This document shows positions 40,253-50,153 of a stretch of DNA of 64,000 nucleotides, in pieces. Source of the DNA: Petrimonas sulfuriphila (GTDB lineage: Bacteria > Bacteroidota > Bacteroidia > Bacteroidales > Dysgonomonadaceae). The DNA lies in the NCBI RefSeq assembly GCF_051201015.1, contig NZ_JBPEHI010000010.1. One strand, written 5' to 3'. The notes beneath the pieces were generated by a model. That model saw only the letters and a list, made by a program, of their open reading frames with translations. It did not search any database and was not told where the DNA came from. Both the position numbers and the translations under genes were made by a program. How positions within the stretch are numbered: position 1 is the first letter of the stretch; the number at the start of each line of letters is the position of its first letter.

Positions 40253-41461
40253 ATGACCTTAACCATAAATATGTATGTGACCGTTGGCCTGGCAGTTTTG
40301 CTGTTGTTGCTGGGGAAATTCCTGAAAGTAAAAGTTTATTTTTTTCGTAAATATGCCATTCCTTCGCCCGTAATCGGCGGATTGCTGTTTGCGTTGGCAT
40401 CGTTGGCACTTCATTCGTCAGAGATCCTTTTTTTACAGTTCGACAACGTATTACAGGCTTTTTTTATGACCGTTTTCTTTACTTCTATAGGCTTCAACGT
40501 AAGCCTTAAATTGCTGAGGAAAGGCGGTACAGTTTTGCTTATCTTCCTCGGATTGGCCACGATTTTCAGCCTGTTGCAGAACCTTGTAGCTATTGGGTTG
40601 GCAAAACCGCTCAATCTCTCGCCTCAACTGGCGATGATGACCGGTTCTACCGCACTGATGGGCGGGCTAGGCACTTCGGCGGCCATTGCCCCCGAAGTGG
40701 AAGCTACAGGTATTTCGGGTGCTCACACCGTGGCAATAGCATCCGCCACTTTCGGTTTGCTGATGGGGTCACTGATGGGTGCTCCCATTGGAAATAACCT
40801 GATTGTGCGAAAGAAGCTGCTGAGCACTCGAAAAGCCGATGAAGAAGAACAGAAAATCGATGCGATGCAAGCTCACCCGGTCCCAATGGACGGAGAACGA
40901 ATTACCAAAGCATCGTTCCTTATCCTTGTTTCGATGGGTATCGGCGTAATTTTTACCGATTTACTGAATAATTTTATGGGAATGTTTATCGGTACGGTAA
41001 AATTTCCTATTTATATCGGACCAATGATCGTGGCAGCCATTATCCGTAACATTATGGATACTAGGGAAGATTTTACACTCAACACCGAAATCCAACTGAT
41101 TGGCGATATCTGCCTGAACATTTTCATATCCATAGCCATTATGACAATGCGCCTCTGGGAATTGAGCAGTCTGGCATTACCGCTGATGGTTTTGTTGCTC
41201 GCACAGGTAATGTTGATGTATGTTTTCCCCCGGTTCGTAGCCTTTCCGGCGATGGGGCGAAATTACGATTCGGCGGTTTCCACATCGGGACTGATCGGTT
41301 TTGCAATGGGTTCCACCGCCAACGCAATGGCGAACCTGGATTCCATTTGCGATAAGTTCGGCTATTCTCGTGTGGCCTATTTTATTGTTCCTGTAGTGGG
41401 AGCGTTCTTTATCGATTTTATCAACGTGCTGATGATTACCGGATTTTTAGCTTTTTTATAA
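40253..41461 (+). CDS. gltS: Sodium/glutamate symporter
   Basis: A 402-residue membrane protein with about eleven helices. The paired re-entrant motifs characteristic of GltS can be seen in MTGSTALMGGLGTSAAIAPE, then SGAHTVAIASATFGLLMGSL in the first half, and SGLIGFAMGSTANAMANLDS near the end. It imports glutamate with sodium. Its tie to murTKQ may be to supply glutamate released from or used in wall peptides. Confidence 0.9.
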   Translation: MTLTINMYVTVGLAVLLLLLGKFLKVKVYFFRKYAIPSPVIGGLLFALASLALHSSEILFLQFDNVLQAFFMTVFFTSIGFNVSLKLLRKGGTVLLIFLGLATIFSLLQNLVAIGLAKPLNLSPQLAMMTGSTALMGGLGTSAAIAPEVEATGISGAHTVAIASATFGLLMGSLMGAPIGNNLIVRKKLLSTRKADEEEQKIDAMQAHPVPMDGERITKASFLILVSMGIGVIFTDLLNNFMGMFIGTVKFPIYIGPMIVAAIIRNIMDTREDFTLNTEIQLIGDICLNIFISIAIMTMRLWELSSLALPLMVLLLAQVMLMYVFPRFVAFPAMGRNYDSAVSTSGLIGFAMGSTANAMANLDSICDKFGYSRVAYFIVPVVGAFFIDFINVLMITGFLAFL

Positions 41462-41524
41462 CCATTCTCGCACTTGCACACTCTAAAAAAGGTGCTTTTT
41501 AACGTAAACTAAAGAAACAGGCAG

Positions 41525-42001
41525 ATGAAAACAACGATTCTTAAACTCATCATCTCAGGTGTGATGCTTATTTCGTTAAGCAGTTGTGAGACGTTGACTT
41601 TCGGTGGAAAAACGGTCGTAAAAATAAAGAATGACGTGGCTTATCAAACCATCCGGTGGGATGTAAATTCTTCGGAAGCGGATGTTGAACGGGAATTCAG
41701 AGCTTTTATCCGTGAGATACTCAACAGGTACCGGTACAAAAATTATGTGCAGCTGTTTCAATCCAATTATCTTCTGGATGAAGGCGAACGTACATACGTG
41801 ATAAAAATATTCCAAAACGAAGAAGCCAAAAACAATTACCTAGACCATGCAGACGATATGATACGGAGGAGTACAGCCTTGGCGAACAATCGTTTCAGTG
41901 AAAGATGGAATCAATTGCAACCCGGAATGATTGTTGAGAGGGTTTCTACACCCACCGTTCAGAACTGCAACTTTCCGATCGATGGCTGTCTTTCGATTTA
42001 A
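41525..42001 (+). CDS. Hypothetical lipoprotein
   Basis: A 158-residue protein with signal peptide MKTTILKLIISGVMLISLSS and the lipobox SLSSCETL. The mature part has IRWDVNSSEADVEREFRAFI, REILNRYRYKNYVQLFQ, then IKIFQNEEAKNNYLDHADDM. No family is recognised. It follows gltS by 63 bases and may be a separate unit. Confidence 0.65.
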   Translation: MKTTILKLIISGVMLISLSSCETLTFGGKTVVKIKNDVAYQTIRWDVNSSEADVEREFRAFIREILNRYRYKNYVQLFQSNYLLDEGERTYVIKIFQNEEAKNNYLDHADDMIRRSTALANNRFSERWNQLQPGMIVERVSTPTVQNCNFPIDGCLSI

Positions 42002-42120
42002 AAGGCCGGCTACTGAGTTTCGGAACAGGTAAATCCCAAACGTCATCTCCCCAAAACGAAGAATGGGTGTTCTAATCAAGATAATATTTATAATTAACAA
42101 TTCATAATGTATAATTGGTA

Positions 42121-42939
42121 ATGAAAAAGAGTCTTCTTATCTCTTTGTTAATCAGCACTTCACTGAGTGGTATTGCGCAGGAAACGAACTACAGAATCAT
42201 CAGGAATATCCCCTATTACGATGATGCGAAGATGGAGTCAGATGCATACATCAGGGAACGTTGTATTCTCGATATTTACTATCCAACCGACAAAAAAGAT
42301 TTTGCCACCGTCGTTTGGTTTCACGGTGGCGGATTAACAGGCGGAGAGAAAGAGCTTCCCGACGGGTTCAAACATAAAAATACCTGCATCATCGGCGTTA
42401 ATTACCGGCTCTCACCAAAAGTTAAGGCACCCGCCTATATAGAAGATGCAGCTGCTGCAATAGCCTGGGCATTCAAAAACATCGAAAAATACGGTGGTGA
42501 CGCATCCAAAATTTTCGTATCGGGACATTCTGCCGGCGGTTACCTTACCTGTATGGCGGGTTTAGACAAAAAATACCTGGCAGCGCACAATATTGATGCC
42601 AACCGCATTGCAGGGCTTATTCCCCTCAGCGCACAAACCATCACACACTTTAATATCCGCGAACAGCGGGGAATAAAAAACACACAACCCGTTGTGGATG
42701 AATTTGCTCCTCTTTTTCACGTCCGTCACGATGCTCCGCCACTCCTGCTCATTACCGGAGACAGGGAATTGGAGATGCTTGGCAGGTACGAAGAAAACGC
42801 ATATCTTGCGCGAATGATGAAAGTGGCGGGACACAAGAAAACCCGCCTTCTCGAACTCGACGGCTACGATCACGGCATGGTATATCCAGCATTACCGCTG
42901 GTAATGAAGGAGATTGAGAATATCATAAGGGAGGAATAA
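42121..42939 (+). CDS. Secreted alpha/beta hydrolase (esterase/lipase type)
   Basis: A 272-residue exported enzyme, signal peptide MKKSLLISLLISTSLSGIAQ. The oxyanion motif is TVVWFHGGGLTGGEKELPDG. The nucleophile is S137 in VSGHSAGGYLTC, and LLLITGDRELEMLGRYEEN and LDGYDHGMVYPALPL supply the likely Asp and His. It belongs to the BD-FAE/HSL-like group that removes acyl groups from small esters or sugars. The ATG at 42121 gives a proper signal peptide; a TTG six bases earlier adds nothing. Confidence 0.82.
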   Translation: MKKSLLISLLISTSLSGIAQETNYRIIRNIPYYDDAKMESDAYIRERCILDIYYPTDKKDFATVVWFHGGGLTGGEKELPDGFKHKNTCIIGVNYRLSPKVKAPAYIEDAAAAIAWAFKNIEKYGGDASKIFVSGHSAGGYLTCMAGLDKKYLAAHNIDANRIAGLIPLSAQTITHFNIREQRGIKNTQPVVDEFAPLFHVRHDAPPLLLITGDRELEMLGRYEENAYLARMMKVAGHKKTRLLELDGYDHGMVYPALPLVMKEIENIIREE

Positions 42940-43016
42940 CTTCACTTGACTGTATTATAGCTTTTCCCGAATAATCAATTTTATCAATACTGTTTAAACA
43001 GAATTCCGGATAGCCG

Positions 43017-43024
43017 TATCTTTG
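43017..43024 (+). promoter_or_regulatory. Probable -7 element, TATCTTTG
   Basis: TATCTTTG follows TTTA (42993-42996) by 20 bases and lies only eight bases before the ATG at 43033. The mRNA would therefore have almost no leader. Confidence 0.5.
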
Positions 43025-43032
43025 TTGTAGCA

Positions 43033-43398
43033 ATGAGACAACGGTTCAGCATACTATCGGGATATTTTCTGCTGGTGCTTTTCGTAAGTTATTACGGAAA
43101 TATTTCTTTATTTATTCATACCCATGAAGTTAACGGCGAACGCATTGTCCATTCCCACTTTAATTTTTTGGCTCAAGACGGAAACAAAACCGATCACCAG
43201 CACGGTACTTCCTCACTTAACCTCATCCAGGCACTCTCGCATTTCTATTTCACGGGCTTGTTCCTGTGTGCTGCATATGCTGCACTAAGCAAGCAGATAA
43301 GCGGCTATATCCGTCCCAAGCAAGAACATTTCGCCCTAAAACGCGTGCTCATCCGGGCAAATGGGTGGCGTGCGCCTCCAATTCAATTACACACATAG
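43033..43398 (+). CDS. Small histidine-rich membrane/exported protein
   Basis: A 121-residue protein with a signal-anchor (MRQRFSILSGYFLLVLFVSY), a histidine-rich segment (FIHTHEVNGERIVHSHFNFL, TDHQHGTSS) and a second hydrophobic helix (LSHFYFTGLFLCAAYAALS). The histidines would face the periplasm. It precedes a TonB-dependent receptor by 97 bases on the same strand. The histidine pattern suggests binding of a transition metal; no known family is recognised. Confidence 0.7.
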   Translation: MRQRFSILSGYFLLVLFVSYYGNISLFIHTHEVNGERIVHSHFNFLAQDGNKTDHQHGTSSLNLIQALSHFYFTGLFLCAAYAALSKQISGYIRPKQEHFALKRVLIRANGWRAPPIQLHT

Positions 43399-43495
43399 AT
43401 TTTCGGTAAGAATATTTTTTTTCTTGGCCACAACACGGGCAGCACAACTCATGTGCATGTCCAGGCAAACACGTGTAATTAATTAAAAAATTGAA

Positions 43496-45820
43496 ATGAA
43501 GAAACTTATATGGGTTTTGTTCGCAATTGTATATACTCTTGCGGTTTTTCCCCAACAAAAAAATCAGGTGCGTATGCAACACAGGCACCAGCATGGAAGA
43601 AGCGACGCTAACATAGTCGGCCACATATTACATCAGTCTACAAAAGAACATATCCCGTTCGTAACCGTTTCTTTAAAAGAAACTTCGCATGCCACCGCCA
43701 CCGATGAAACAGGACATTACTACCTGAAGGATCTTCCCAAAGGCAACTTCATACTTGTTGCGTCTGGGGTAGGATATAAATCTGTAGAGAGCCCCGTAAC
43801 CCTGGAGGGCGGGAAAACCATCGAAGTGAACTTTGTAATGGAAGATGATGAGGTATTGCTTGAAACCGTCGTTGTTTCGGCAAACCGGACAGAAACAAAA
43901 AGGAAAGAAGCTCCTTCGGTGGTCAGCGTGATAACCCCCTTGCTGATGGAGAACACCAATTCGGTGACCCTGGCACAAGGACTGAATTTTCAGCCGGGAC
44001 TACGGATTGAAAGCAACTGCCAGAACTGCGGATTTCAACAAGTTCGCATCAATGGGCTCGACGGCCCCTACTCCCAAATTCTCATCGATAGCCGTCCGAT
44101 ATTCAGCGCTCTGGCTGGCGTATATGGTATCGAACAAATACCGGCCAACATGATAGAGCGCGTGGAGGTGATGCGAGGTGGAGGATCCGCCCTTTTCGGG
44201 TCCAATGCCATAGCAGGGACCATCAATATTATCACAAAAGAACCCAAAACAAACAACCTTTCCGTGAGTAACGTAACAAACATTATCGGTGCATCTTCTC
44301 CCGACAACAACCTATCGTTCCACGCTTCGCTGGTGGACAACAGCCTAAAGACCGGCCTGCTTGTTTTTGCATCCAATCGCCAACGCGAAGCATTGGATTA
44401 CGACGACGACGGCTTCACGGAGATAGGCAAACTGCGAGGCAACACCATGGGGTTGCGCGGATTCTACAAGTTTAACAATTACAACAAACTAACTATAGAG
44501 TATCATTTTATCAATGAATTCCGGCGCGGAGGGAACATGCTCGACAAACCTCCTCATACTACCGACATTACCGAACAAACGGAACACAACATTCATTCGG
44601 CAAACACCAATTACAACTTTCTTTCGCGAAATTACAAGCACAAAATAAATGCTTACCTGTCCGGGCAATTTATCTACCGTCAAAGCTATTACGGGACCCA
44701 AAGAGATCCGAACGCCTACGGAACAACCGCTGACAACAGCATGATGGGAGGAGTACAATACAGTTATTCCTCGGAAAGGTTTTTGTTTATGCCGTCTGTA
44801 GTTACAACAGGAGTAGAACTGAATTACAATACGATGAGTGATGAAATGCTGGGTTATAACCGAAAGTTGGACCAAGAGGTGAACACAAAAAGCACTTTCC
44901 TGCAAAACGAATGGAAAAATGCGGCTTGGAGTATTTTAACAGGAGTGAGACTGGATAAGCACAACCTGATCAAAAAAGCTATTCTGAGTCCGAGAATTAA
45001 CATACGCTACGCTCCTACCCCCCTTGTTGTCCTCCGCGGCGGTTATTCCACCGGGTTTCGCGCCCCACAAGCCTTCGACGAAGACCTTCACATTACCGCT
45101 GTGGGCGGAGAAGTAAGCATCATTCAGCTATCGCCTGGCCTGAAACCCGAATACTCACAAACAGTCAGTATTTCTGCCGATTTGTACAAAGCGTTCGGCC
45201 CTGTAGAAACGAATTTACTGATCGAAGGCTTTTATACACATCTGAAAGACGTATTTCTGTTGGAAGAGATTGGAAAAGATCCGCAGGGCAACCTGTTAAA
45301 GGAAAGGCGGAACGGGTCGGGAGCCGTTGTGAAAGGTGTAAACATTGAAGGAAAAATTGCTCCGGGCCGAAAGTTTCAATTACAGATGGGCGGAACAATC
45401 CAGGAAAGCATGTATAACAAACCGGAATCGTGGAGCAACAATCCAAACGTCGACCCGCAACGCAAGATGTTTCGCACTCCCGATATCTACGGCTATTTCA
45501 CAGCAACCTGTACACCGACTGAAGCATTCAACATTTCGCTATCCGGTGTATACACAGGTCCCATGTTGGTACAACATTTTGCCGGTTACATACCGGAAGA
45601 TACCGAATTTCGCACACCCGGTTTTTTTGATTCCACGATTAAACTCGCTTATAACTTTTTTGCAACGGACAAAACAACCTGGCAACTCAACGGGGGTGTT
45701 CAAAATATACTCAACAGTTTTCAAAAAGATTTCGACCGGGGACCGCTTCGTGATGCCGGATACATGTACGGGCCTTCACTTCCTCGCACGTTCTTTGCTG
45801 GCATAAAACTCACTATGTAG
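43496..45820 (+). CDS. TonB-dependent receptor, probably metal-related
   Basis: A 774-residue outer-membrane receptor. After the signal peptide (MKKLIWVLFAIVYTLAVFPQ) comes a short His-rich part (VRMQHRHQHGRSDAN), a carboxypeptidase-like domain (VGHILHQSTKEHIPFVTVSL), then the plug (VVVSANRTETKRKEAPSVVS, NCQNCGFQQVRINGLDGPYS) and the barrel with PRTFFAGIKLTM at the end. The CQNCGF motif in the plug is typical of receptors in metal or cobalamin groups of Bacteroidetes. With the His-rich protein upstream, a zinc, copper or nickel role is likely. No cobalamin riboswitch is seen upstream. A strong terminator follows. Confidence 0.88.
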   Translation: MKKLIWVLFAIVYTLAVFPQQKNQVRMQHRHQHGRSDANIVGHILHQSTKEHIPFVTVSLKETSHATATDETGHYYLKDLPKGNFILVASGVGYKSVESPVTLEGGKTIEVNFVMEDDEVLLETVVVSANRTETKRKEAPSVVSVITPLLMENTNSVTLAQGLNFQPGLRIESNCQNCGFQQVRINGLDGPYSQILIDSRPIFSALAGVYGIEQIPANMIERVEVMRGGGSALFGSNAIAGTINIITKEPKTNNLSVSNVTNIIGASSPDNNLSFHASLVDNSLKTGLLVFASNRQREALDYDDDGFTEIGKLRGNTMGLRGFYKFNNYNKLTIEYHFINEFRRGGNMLDKPPHTTDITEQTEHNIHSANTNYNFLSRNYKHKINAYLSGQFIYRQSYYGTQRDPNAYGTTADNSMMGGVQYSYSSERFLFMPSVVTTGVELNYNTMSDEMLGYNRKLDQEVNTKSTFLQNEWKNAAWSILTGVRLDKHNLIKKAILSPRINIRYAPTPLVVLRGGYSTGFRAPQAFDEDLHITAVGGEVSIIQLSPGLKPEYSQTVSISADLYKAFGPVETNLLIEGFYTHLKDVFLLEEIGKDPQGNLLKERRNGSGAVVKGVNIEGKIAPGRKFQLQMGGTIQESMYNKPESWSNNPNVDPQRKMFRTPDIYGYFTATCTPTEAFNISLSGVYTGPMLVQHFAGYIPEDTEFRTPGFFDSTIKLAYNFFATDKTTWQLNGGVQNILNSFQKDFDRGPLRDAGYMYGPSLPRTFFAGIKLTM

Positions 45821-45824
45821 ATAC

Positions 45825-45858
45825 ATAATCGGCGTAAACAGGCATTTACGCCGATTAT
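45825..45858 (+). terminator. Intrinsic terminator after the TonB receptor
   Basis: ATAATCGGCGTAAA (45825-45838) and TTTACGCCGATTAT (45845-45858) form a perfect 14-pair stem with a six-base loop, followed by TTTCTT. Confidence 0.85.
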
Positions 45859-45981
45859 TTTCTTGTAGCAAATTATGATTTGTTGCCATATTTATAATTA
45901 CCTTTATGTTTCCATTCAACCTATGCCTTCAGGCTTAAAAAAACATATCCGTAAAATTCCACACAGTCAAAAAACGAGGAC

Positions 45982-46407
45982 ATGCACATAGAACAATTAA
46001 AAAATATTGACGACACTGTTCTGAAAGCGTTCAAAATATTGATACCCCAGCTTATCGATAGAAACAGTTATCCTTCCCGTGAAGAGTTGCAGGAAATTCT
46101 GCAAGCCGGAAATACTTTTCTTTTCATAGCCCGGGAAAACGATGAAATTTTAGGAACACTATCGCTTGTCGTTTATAAAATTCCCACGGGGAAAAAAGCA
46201 TGGATCGAAGACGTAGTGGTGGATGAGAACGCCCGGGGAAAAGGAGTAGCTGCGTCATTGGTATATCATGCGTTGAAAGTCGCACGCGAAAAAGGCATCG
46301 AAAAAGTAGACCTGACCTCCACTCCTGCCCGCGTAGCGGCTAACCGGCTTTACCAAAAGTTAGGATTCAGGAAAAGAGAGACCAACGTATACCGGTTTAC
46401 TTTTTAA
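45982..46407 (+). CDS. GNAT-family N-acetyltransferase
   Basis: A 141-residue acetyltransferase. The acetyl-CoA loop is AWIEDVVVDENARGKGVAAS, then LVYHALKVAREKGIEKVDLT and AANRLYQKLGFRKRETNVYR. The substrate is not predictable. Monocistronic by its spacing to both neighbours. Confidence 0.85.
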   Translation: MHIEQLKNIDDTVLKAFKILIPQLIDRNSYPSREELQEILQAGNTFLFIARENDEILGTLSLVVYKIPTGKKAWIEDVVVDENARGKGVAASLVYHALKVAREKGIEKVDLTSTPARVAANRLYQKLGFRKRETNVYRFTF

Positions 46408-46495
46408 TGGACAGACACATACTACTGTTGTCCGGTTATCCTTGCGCAGAGCCTTTTGTTTCAACGGTTAATAAAATTATATACAAAATCGCCTT

Positions 46496-47281
46496 ATGTC
46501 AACTAAAATGCCCGTTCTTTTCGTCGGACACGGCAGTCCGATGATTGCCTTGGAAGAAAACAACTTCACCCGGGGGTTCCGGCAAGTAACGGCGGAAATA
46601 CCCAAACCCGATGTCATTATTTGCATTTCAGCTCATTGGGAAACTGAGGGAACATTCGTCACGGGGATGGAAACACCTCGCACCATTCACGATTTCGGAG
46701 GGTTTCCCCGGGAATTGTACGAAGTTCAGTATCCTGCCCCGGGAAATCCGGAACTGGCAGGAGAGATAATCGATACGCTCCGCCAGTATTCGGTTGGCCC
46801 CGATTATCAATGGGGGCTGGATCACGGAACGTGGACCGTACTGAAACACATGTATCCCGATGCGGACATACCGGTTGTTCAGCTAAGCCTCGACCGTTCT
46901 AAAACACCGCAGGAGCATTACTCCCTGGCCAGATGCTTGTCGGATTTTCGTAATCGCGGCATCTTGATCATGGGAAGCGGAAATATGGTTCACAACCTGC
47001 ACCTGCTGGATTGGGGAAGGATCAACGATGATGATTACGGGTTTGGATGGGCAATTTCCGCTGCAGAAAAAATGTACGGATATATTACCGCAAATAATCA
47101 CGCTCCGCTTATCGATTATTTTACCCAAGGTGAAGACTTCCGACTCTCCATTCCTACTCCCGAACATTACCTGCCCATGCTCTATGCGCTCGCACTACAG
47201 ACAGATAACGAAAAAGTTGAATTCTTCAACCGGGGATTTGTCGGCGGATCATTGGTAATGACCGCGCTGAAAATTGGATAG
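46496..47281 (+). CDS. ygiD: 4,5-DOPA-extradiol-dioxygenase-like protein (LigB fold)
   Basis: A 261-residue LigB-type extradiol dioxygenase. It starts MSTKMPVLFVGHGSPMIALE with the metal histidine in GHGSP. It has ICISAHWETEGTFVTGMETP, DHGTWTVLKHMYP and MGSGNMVHNL, the remaining YgiD blocks. E. coli YgiD opens the DOPA ring in vitro; the physiological substrate is not known. It stands alone. Confidence 0.88.
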   Translation: MSTKMPVLFVGHGSPMIALEENNFTRGFRQVTAEIPKPDVIICISAHWETEGTFVTGMETPRTIHDFGGFPRELYEVQYPAPGNPELAGEIIDTLRQYSVGPDYQWGLDHGTWTVLKHMYPDADIPVVQLSLDRSKTPQEHYSLARCLSDFRNRGILIMGSGNMVHNLHLLDWGRINDDDYGFGWAISAAEKMYGYITANNHAPLIDYFTQGEDFRLSIPTPEHYLPMLYALALQTDNEKVEFFNRGFVGGSLVMTALKIG

Positions 47282-47411
47282 AAGGCTTATCCGTTTTACC
47301 TTCTTCTCCCTTACTTTTCCTCGATTTAAGGCGGATTTCTCCTAAATTTTGAGTAATTTTGAGTCCCGAAAGTAAGTTGTATCTATTATTTATTATTCGG
47401 AAAATTAAAAG

Positions 47412-48938
47412 ATGGAAAATTTTAGTCGTGTTGGTTTTGACAATGAAAAATACCTGCAAGAACAAACCTCTGCTATTCTCGAACGCGTAAGCCGGTTCAA
47501 CGATAAATTATACCTCGAATTCGGAGGAAAAATTTTGTATGATTATCATGCAGCACGGGTTCTGCCCGGCTTCACTCCGAACGTTAAAATGCGTCTTTTG
47601 CAAAAACTGAAAGACCAGGTAGAGGTTATTATGTGCGTGTATGCCGGAGATATCGAACGAAGCAAAATCAGGGCCGATTTCGGCATCACCTATGATGTGG
47701 ACGTATTGAAGAGCATCGACGACCTGAAATGGTATGGCATCAATGTAGCTGCCGTTGTTATTACCCGGTACGAAAAACAACCCGCCGCAGTAATCTTCAA
47801 GAACAAACTCGAGTTGAAAGGCATTAAAGTTTACCTGCACTATCCTACGCGAGGTTATCCGAAAAACATCGATTTGATTGTGAGCGACGAAGGATACGGC
47901 TCCAATGAATACATCGAAACCACCAAACCCATCGTGGTGGTTACCGGACCCGGACCCGGCAGCGGGAAGCTTGCCACAGCCCTGAGCAACCTTTATCACG
48001 ATTATAAAAAGGGGAAGGATGCCGGTTATGCAAAATTTGAAACATTCCCTATTTGGGATTTACCCATAGACCATCTGGTCAACATTGCCTACGAAGCAGC
48101 AACCGCAGACTTAGGCGATGTTAATATGATAGACCCTTACCACCTGAAGGCATATGGATTGGAAGCGGTGAATTACAACCGCGATATAGAGGCTTTCAAT
48201 CTTCTGAAAGAGATTCTGACGAAAATCACTGGCAATAATTCCGTCTATCTCTCTCCCACCGACATGGGGGTAAACCGGATCAGTGCGGGGATTATTGATG
48301 ATGAACGATGCAAAGAGGCGGCTTATCAGGAAATTATCCGCCGGCATTTACGGGGATTTGTTGATTACGCAATGGGCCAGATCGACACGGAAACACTCGA
48401 ACGTAACGCCGAGATCATGGAAAGAGTCGGGGCGAAAGATGAAGATCGTTTTGTGGTTGAACCTGCCCGAAGAGCGGCCAAGGATGCCGAAACGAACGGA
48501 AAGGGATACGGGGGAATCTATTGCGGCGCTGCCATTGAACTGAACGACGGCACCCTTGTTACCGGAAAGAATTCATCGTTGCTGCACGCCTCCTCCAGTA
48601 TGATCCTGAATGCTATCAAACACCTGGCAGGGTTACCCGACAACATGATTCTCCTGCCCGAAAATATTATCGACTCGGTTACCCACCTGAAGAAAGATAT
48701 CTTGAACGGGAAGAATGCCAGCCTTGATGTGGAAGAGACCCTTATAGCATTGGCGATTAGCGCGATATCCAACCCTGCAGCACAAATGGCATTGCAGAAA
48801 CTGACCGAACTGAACAATTGCGAAATGCACTCCACTCATATACCTACTCCGGGAGATGAAGCCGGGTTACGTAAATTAAAAATCAACGTAACCTGCGACC
48901 CGCTATTCTCCAGTAAACGGTTGTTTGTGAGCGAGTGA
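47412..48938 (+). CDS. DUF1846 family protein
   Basis: A 508-residue cytoplasmic protein of the DUF1846 family. It has FDNEKYLQEQTSAILERVSR, LYLEFGGKILYDYHAARVLP, then a nucleotide-loop-like VTGPGPGSGKLATALSNLYH and THIPTPGDEAGLRKLKINVT. Structures of the family show a P-loop-like core but the activity is not known. The length and domain order are normal. It converges with the decarboxylase operon, two bases from the oadB stop. Confidence 0.9.
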   Translation: MENFSRVGFDNEKYLQEQTSAILERVSRFNDKLYLEFGGKILYDYHAARVLPGFTPNVKMRLLQKLKDQVEVIMCVYAGDIERSKIRADFGITYDVDVLKSIDDLKWYGINVAAVVITRYEKQPAAVIFKNKLELKGIKVYLHYPTRGYPKNIDLIVSDEGYGSNEYIETTKPIVVVTGPGPGSGKLATALSNLYHDYKKGKDAGYAKFETFPIWDLPIDHLVNIAYEAATADLGDVNMIDPYHLKAYGLEAVNYNRDIEAFNLLKEILTKITGNNSVYLSPTDMGVNRISAGIIDDERCKEAAYQEIIRRHLRGFVDYAMGQIDTETLERNAEIMERVGAKDEDRFVVEPARRAAKDAETNGKGYGGIYCGAAIELNDGTLVTGKNSSLLHASSSMILNAIKHLAGLPDNMILLPENIIDSVTHLKKDILNGKNASLDVEETLIALAISAISNPAAQMALQKLTELNNCEMHSTHIPTPGDEAGLRKLKINVTCDPLFSSKRLFVSE

Positions 48939-48940
48939 TC

Positions 48941-50149
48941 TTACCCCAAGAATGATATCAATACACCCGCAGCAACAGCCGACCCAATAACTCCCGACAC
49001 GTTGCTGGCCATGCAATACTGCAGGATGTGGTTGGATTTATCGTATTTTAACGCCATCTCATTGGCCACGCGTGAGGCCATTGGGACAGCACTCAGCCCC
49101 GTAGCACCCACGAGAGGGTTGATCTTTTTCTTCGAAAACAGGTTAAACAGTTTCACGGCCAGTATGCCTCCCGCAACGGAGATAGCAAACGCCAGAAAAC
49201 CACCCACGATAATTCCCAGCGTCCGTGGCGACAGGAACACTTCAGAGGTCATGGTTGCCCCGACTGTTAATCCGAGGAAAATGGTTGCCGTATTCATAAT
49301 GGGCCCGGAAGCTGCATCTGCGAGCCGGCTGGTGTTGGCCCCGATTTCCTTCACAAGGTTTCCGAACAGCAACATCCCCACCAACGGAGCCGCAGAAGGT
49401 ACAAAAACAGCTACCACAACACCCAAAACTATTGGAAAAACAATTTTCACCGTCTTCAGGTGTTTGATTTCGTGCTTGGGGGGAAACTGCTTATCCATTT
49501 TCTTCATGTGGATACGAAATTCCTTCTTGGTCATCAGCAAATTGGCTACCAACGGAATAATCACCGGAACCAACGCCATATAAGAATAAGCGGCAATAGC
49601 TATGGGACCCAATAAATGGGGTGCTAACTTGATGGTAGTGTAAATGGCCGTAGGCCCGTCTGCACCACCGATAATGGCTAGCGATGCGGCTTCCTTCATA
49701 TTGAAACCAACAAGTACGGCTATAATAAGCACGGTAAAAATGCCCAATTGCGCAGCACCACCGAACAACGAAAGTTTCAGGTTACGAAGCATGGGTCCGA
49801 AATCCGTCAATGCACCTACTCCCATAAAAATAATGGGTGGCAGCAGTCCAGTCTTGATAAGCGCATAATAAAGGAAATTCATAATCCCGTACTCACTGGC
49901 AATATCAAGCAGGTTCATATAGCTTCCGTCAGGCGATTGAACGAGCGAGTTATCCACTATGCCCAAACCGGCCAAGGGGAGGTTTGCCAGCAGCACACCA
50001 AACCCTATAGGAACAAGGAGCAACGGCTCATATTGTTTTTTTATACCCAGATACAACAGGATGAAAGCGATGATCCACATAAGTAAGGTACCCCAGGAAA
50101 TGCTTCCAAAAGCCGTCATATCTACTAAGTTCGAAAAAATCTCATTCAT
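48941..50149 (-). CDS. oadB: Sodium-pumping decarboxylase beta subunit
   Basis: A 402-residue membrane protein that decarboxylates carboxybiotin and exports sodium. It has about nine helices, IIGGADGPTAIYTTIKLAPH with the sodium-site aspartate, VKEIGANTSRLADAASGPIM and NHILQYCMASNVSGVIGSAV, the family signatures. It is the last gene of the oadG-oadA-oadB unit and starts four bases after oadA. Its convergent neighbour ends two bases away, with no visible terminator. Confidence 0.92.
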   Translation of the reverse strand: MNEIFSNLVDMTAFGSISWGTLLMWIIAFILLYLGIKKQYEPLLLVPIGFGVLLANLPLAGLGIVDNSLVQSPDGSYMNLLDIASEYGIMNFLYYALIKTGLLPPIIFMGVGALTDFGPMLRNLKLSLFGGAAQLGIFTVLIIAVLVGFNMKEAASLAIIGGADGPTAIYTTIKLAPHLLGPIAIAAYSYMALVPVIIPLVANLLMTKKEFRIHMKKMDKQFPPKHEIKHLKTVKIVFPIVLGVVVAVFVPSAAPLVGMLLFGNLVKEIGANTSRLADAASGPIMNTATIFLGLTVGATMTSEVFLSPRTLGIIVGGFLAFAISVAGGILAVKLFNLFSKKKINPLVGATGLSAVPMASRVANEMALKYDKSNHILQYCMASNVSGVIGSAVAAGVLISFLG

Positions 50150-50153
50150 AGCT

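Noticed and set aside
43399..43495. Cobalamin riboswitch before the TonB receptor
   Set aside because: The gap is only 97 bases and lacks a recognisable B12-box.
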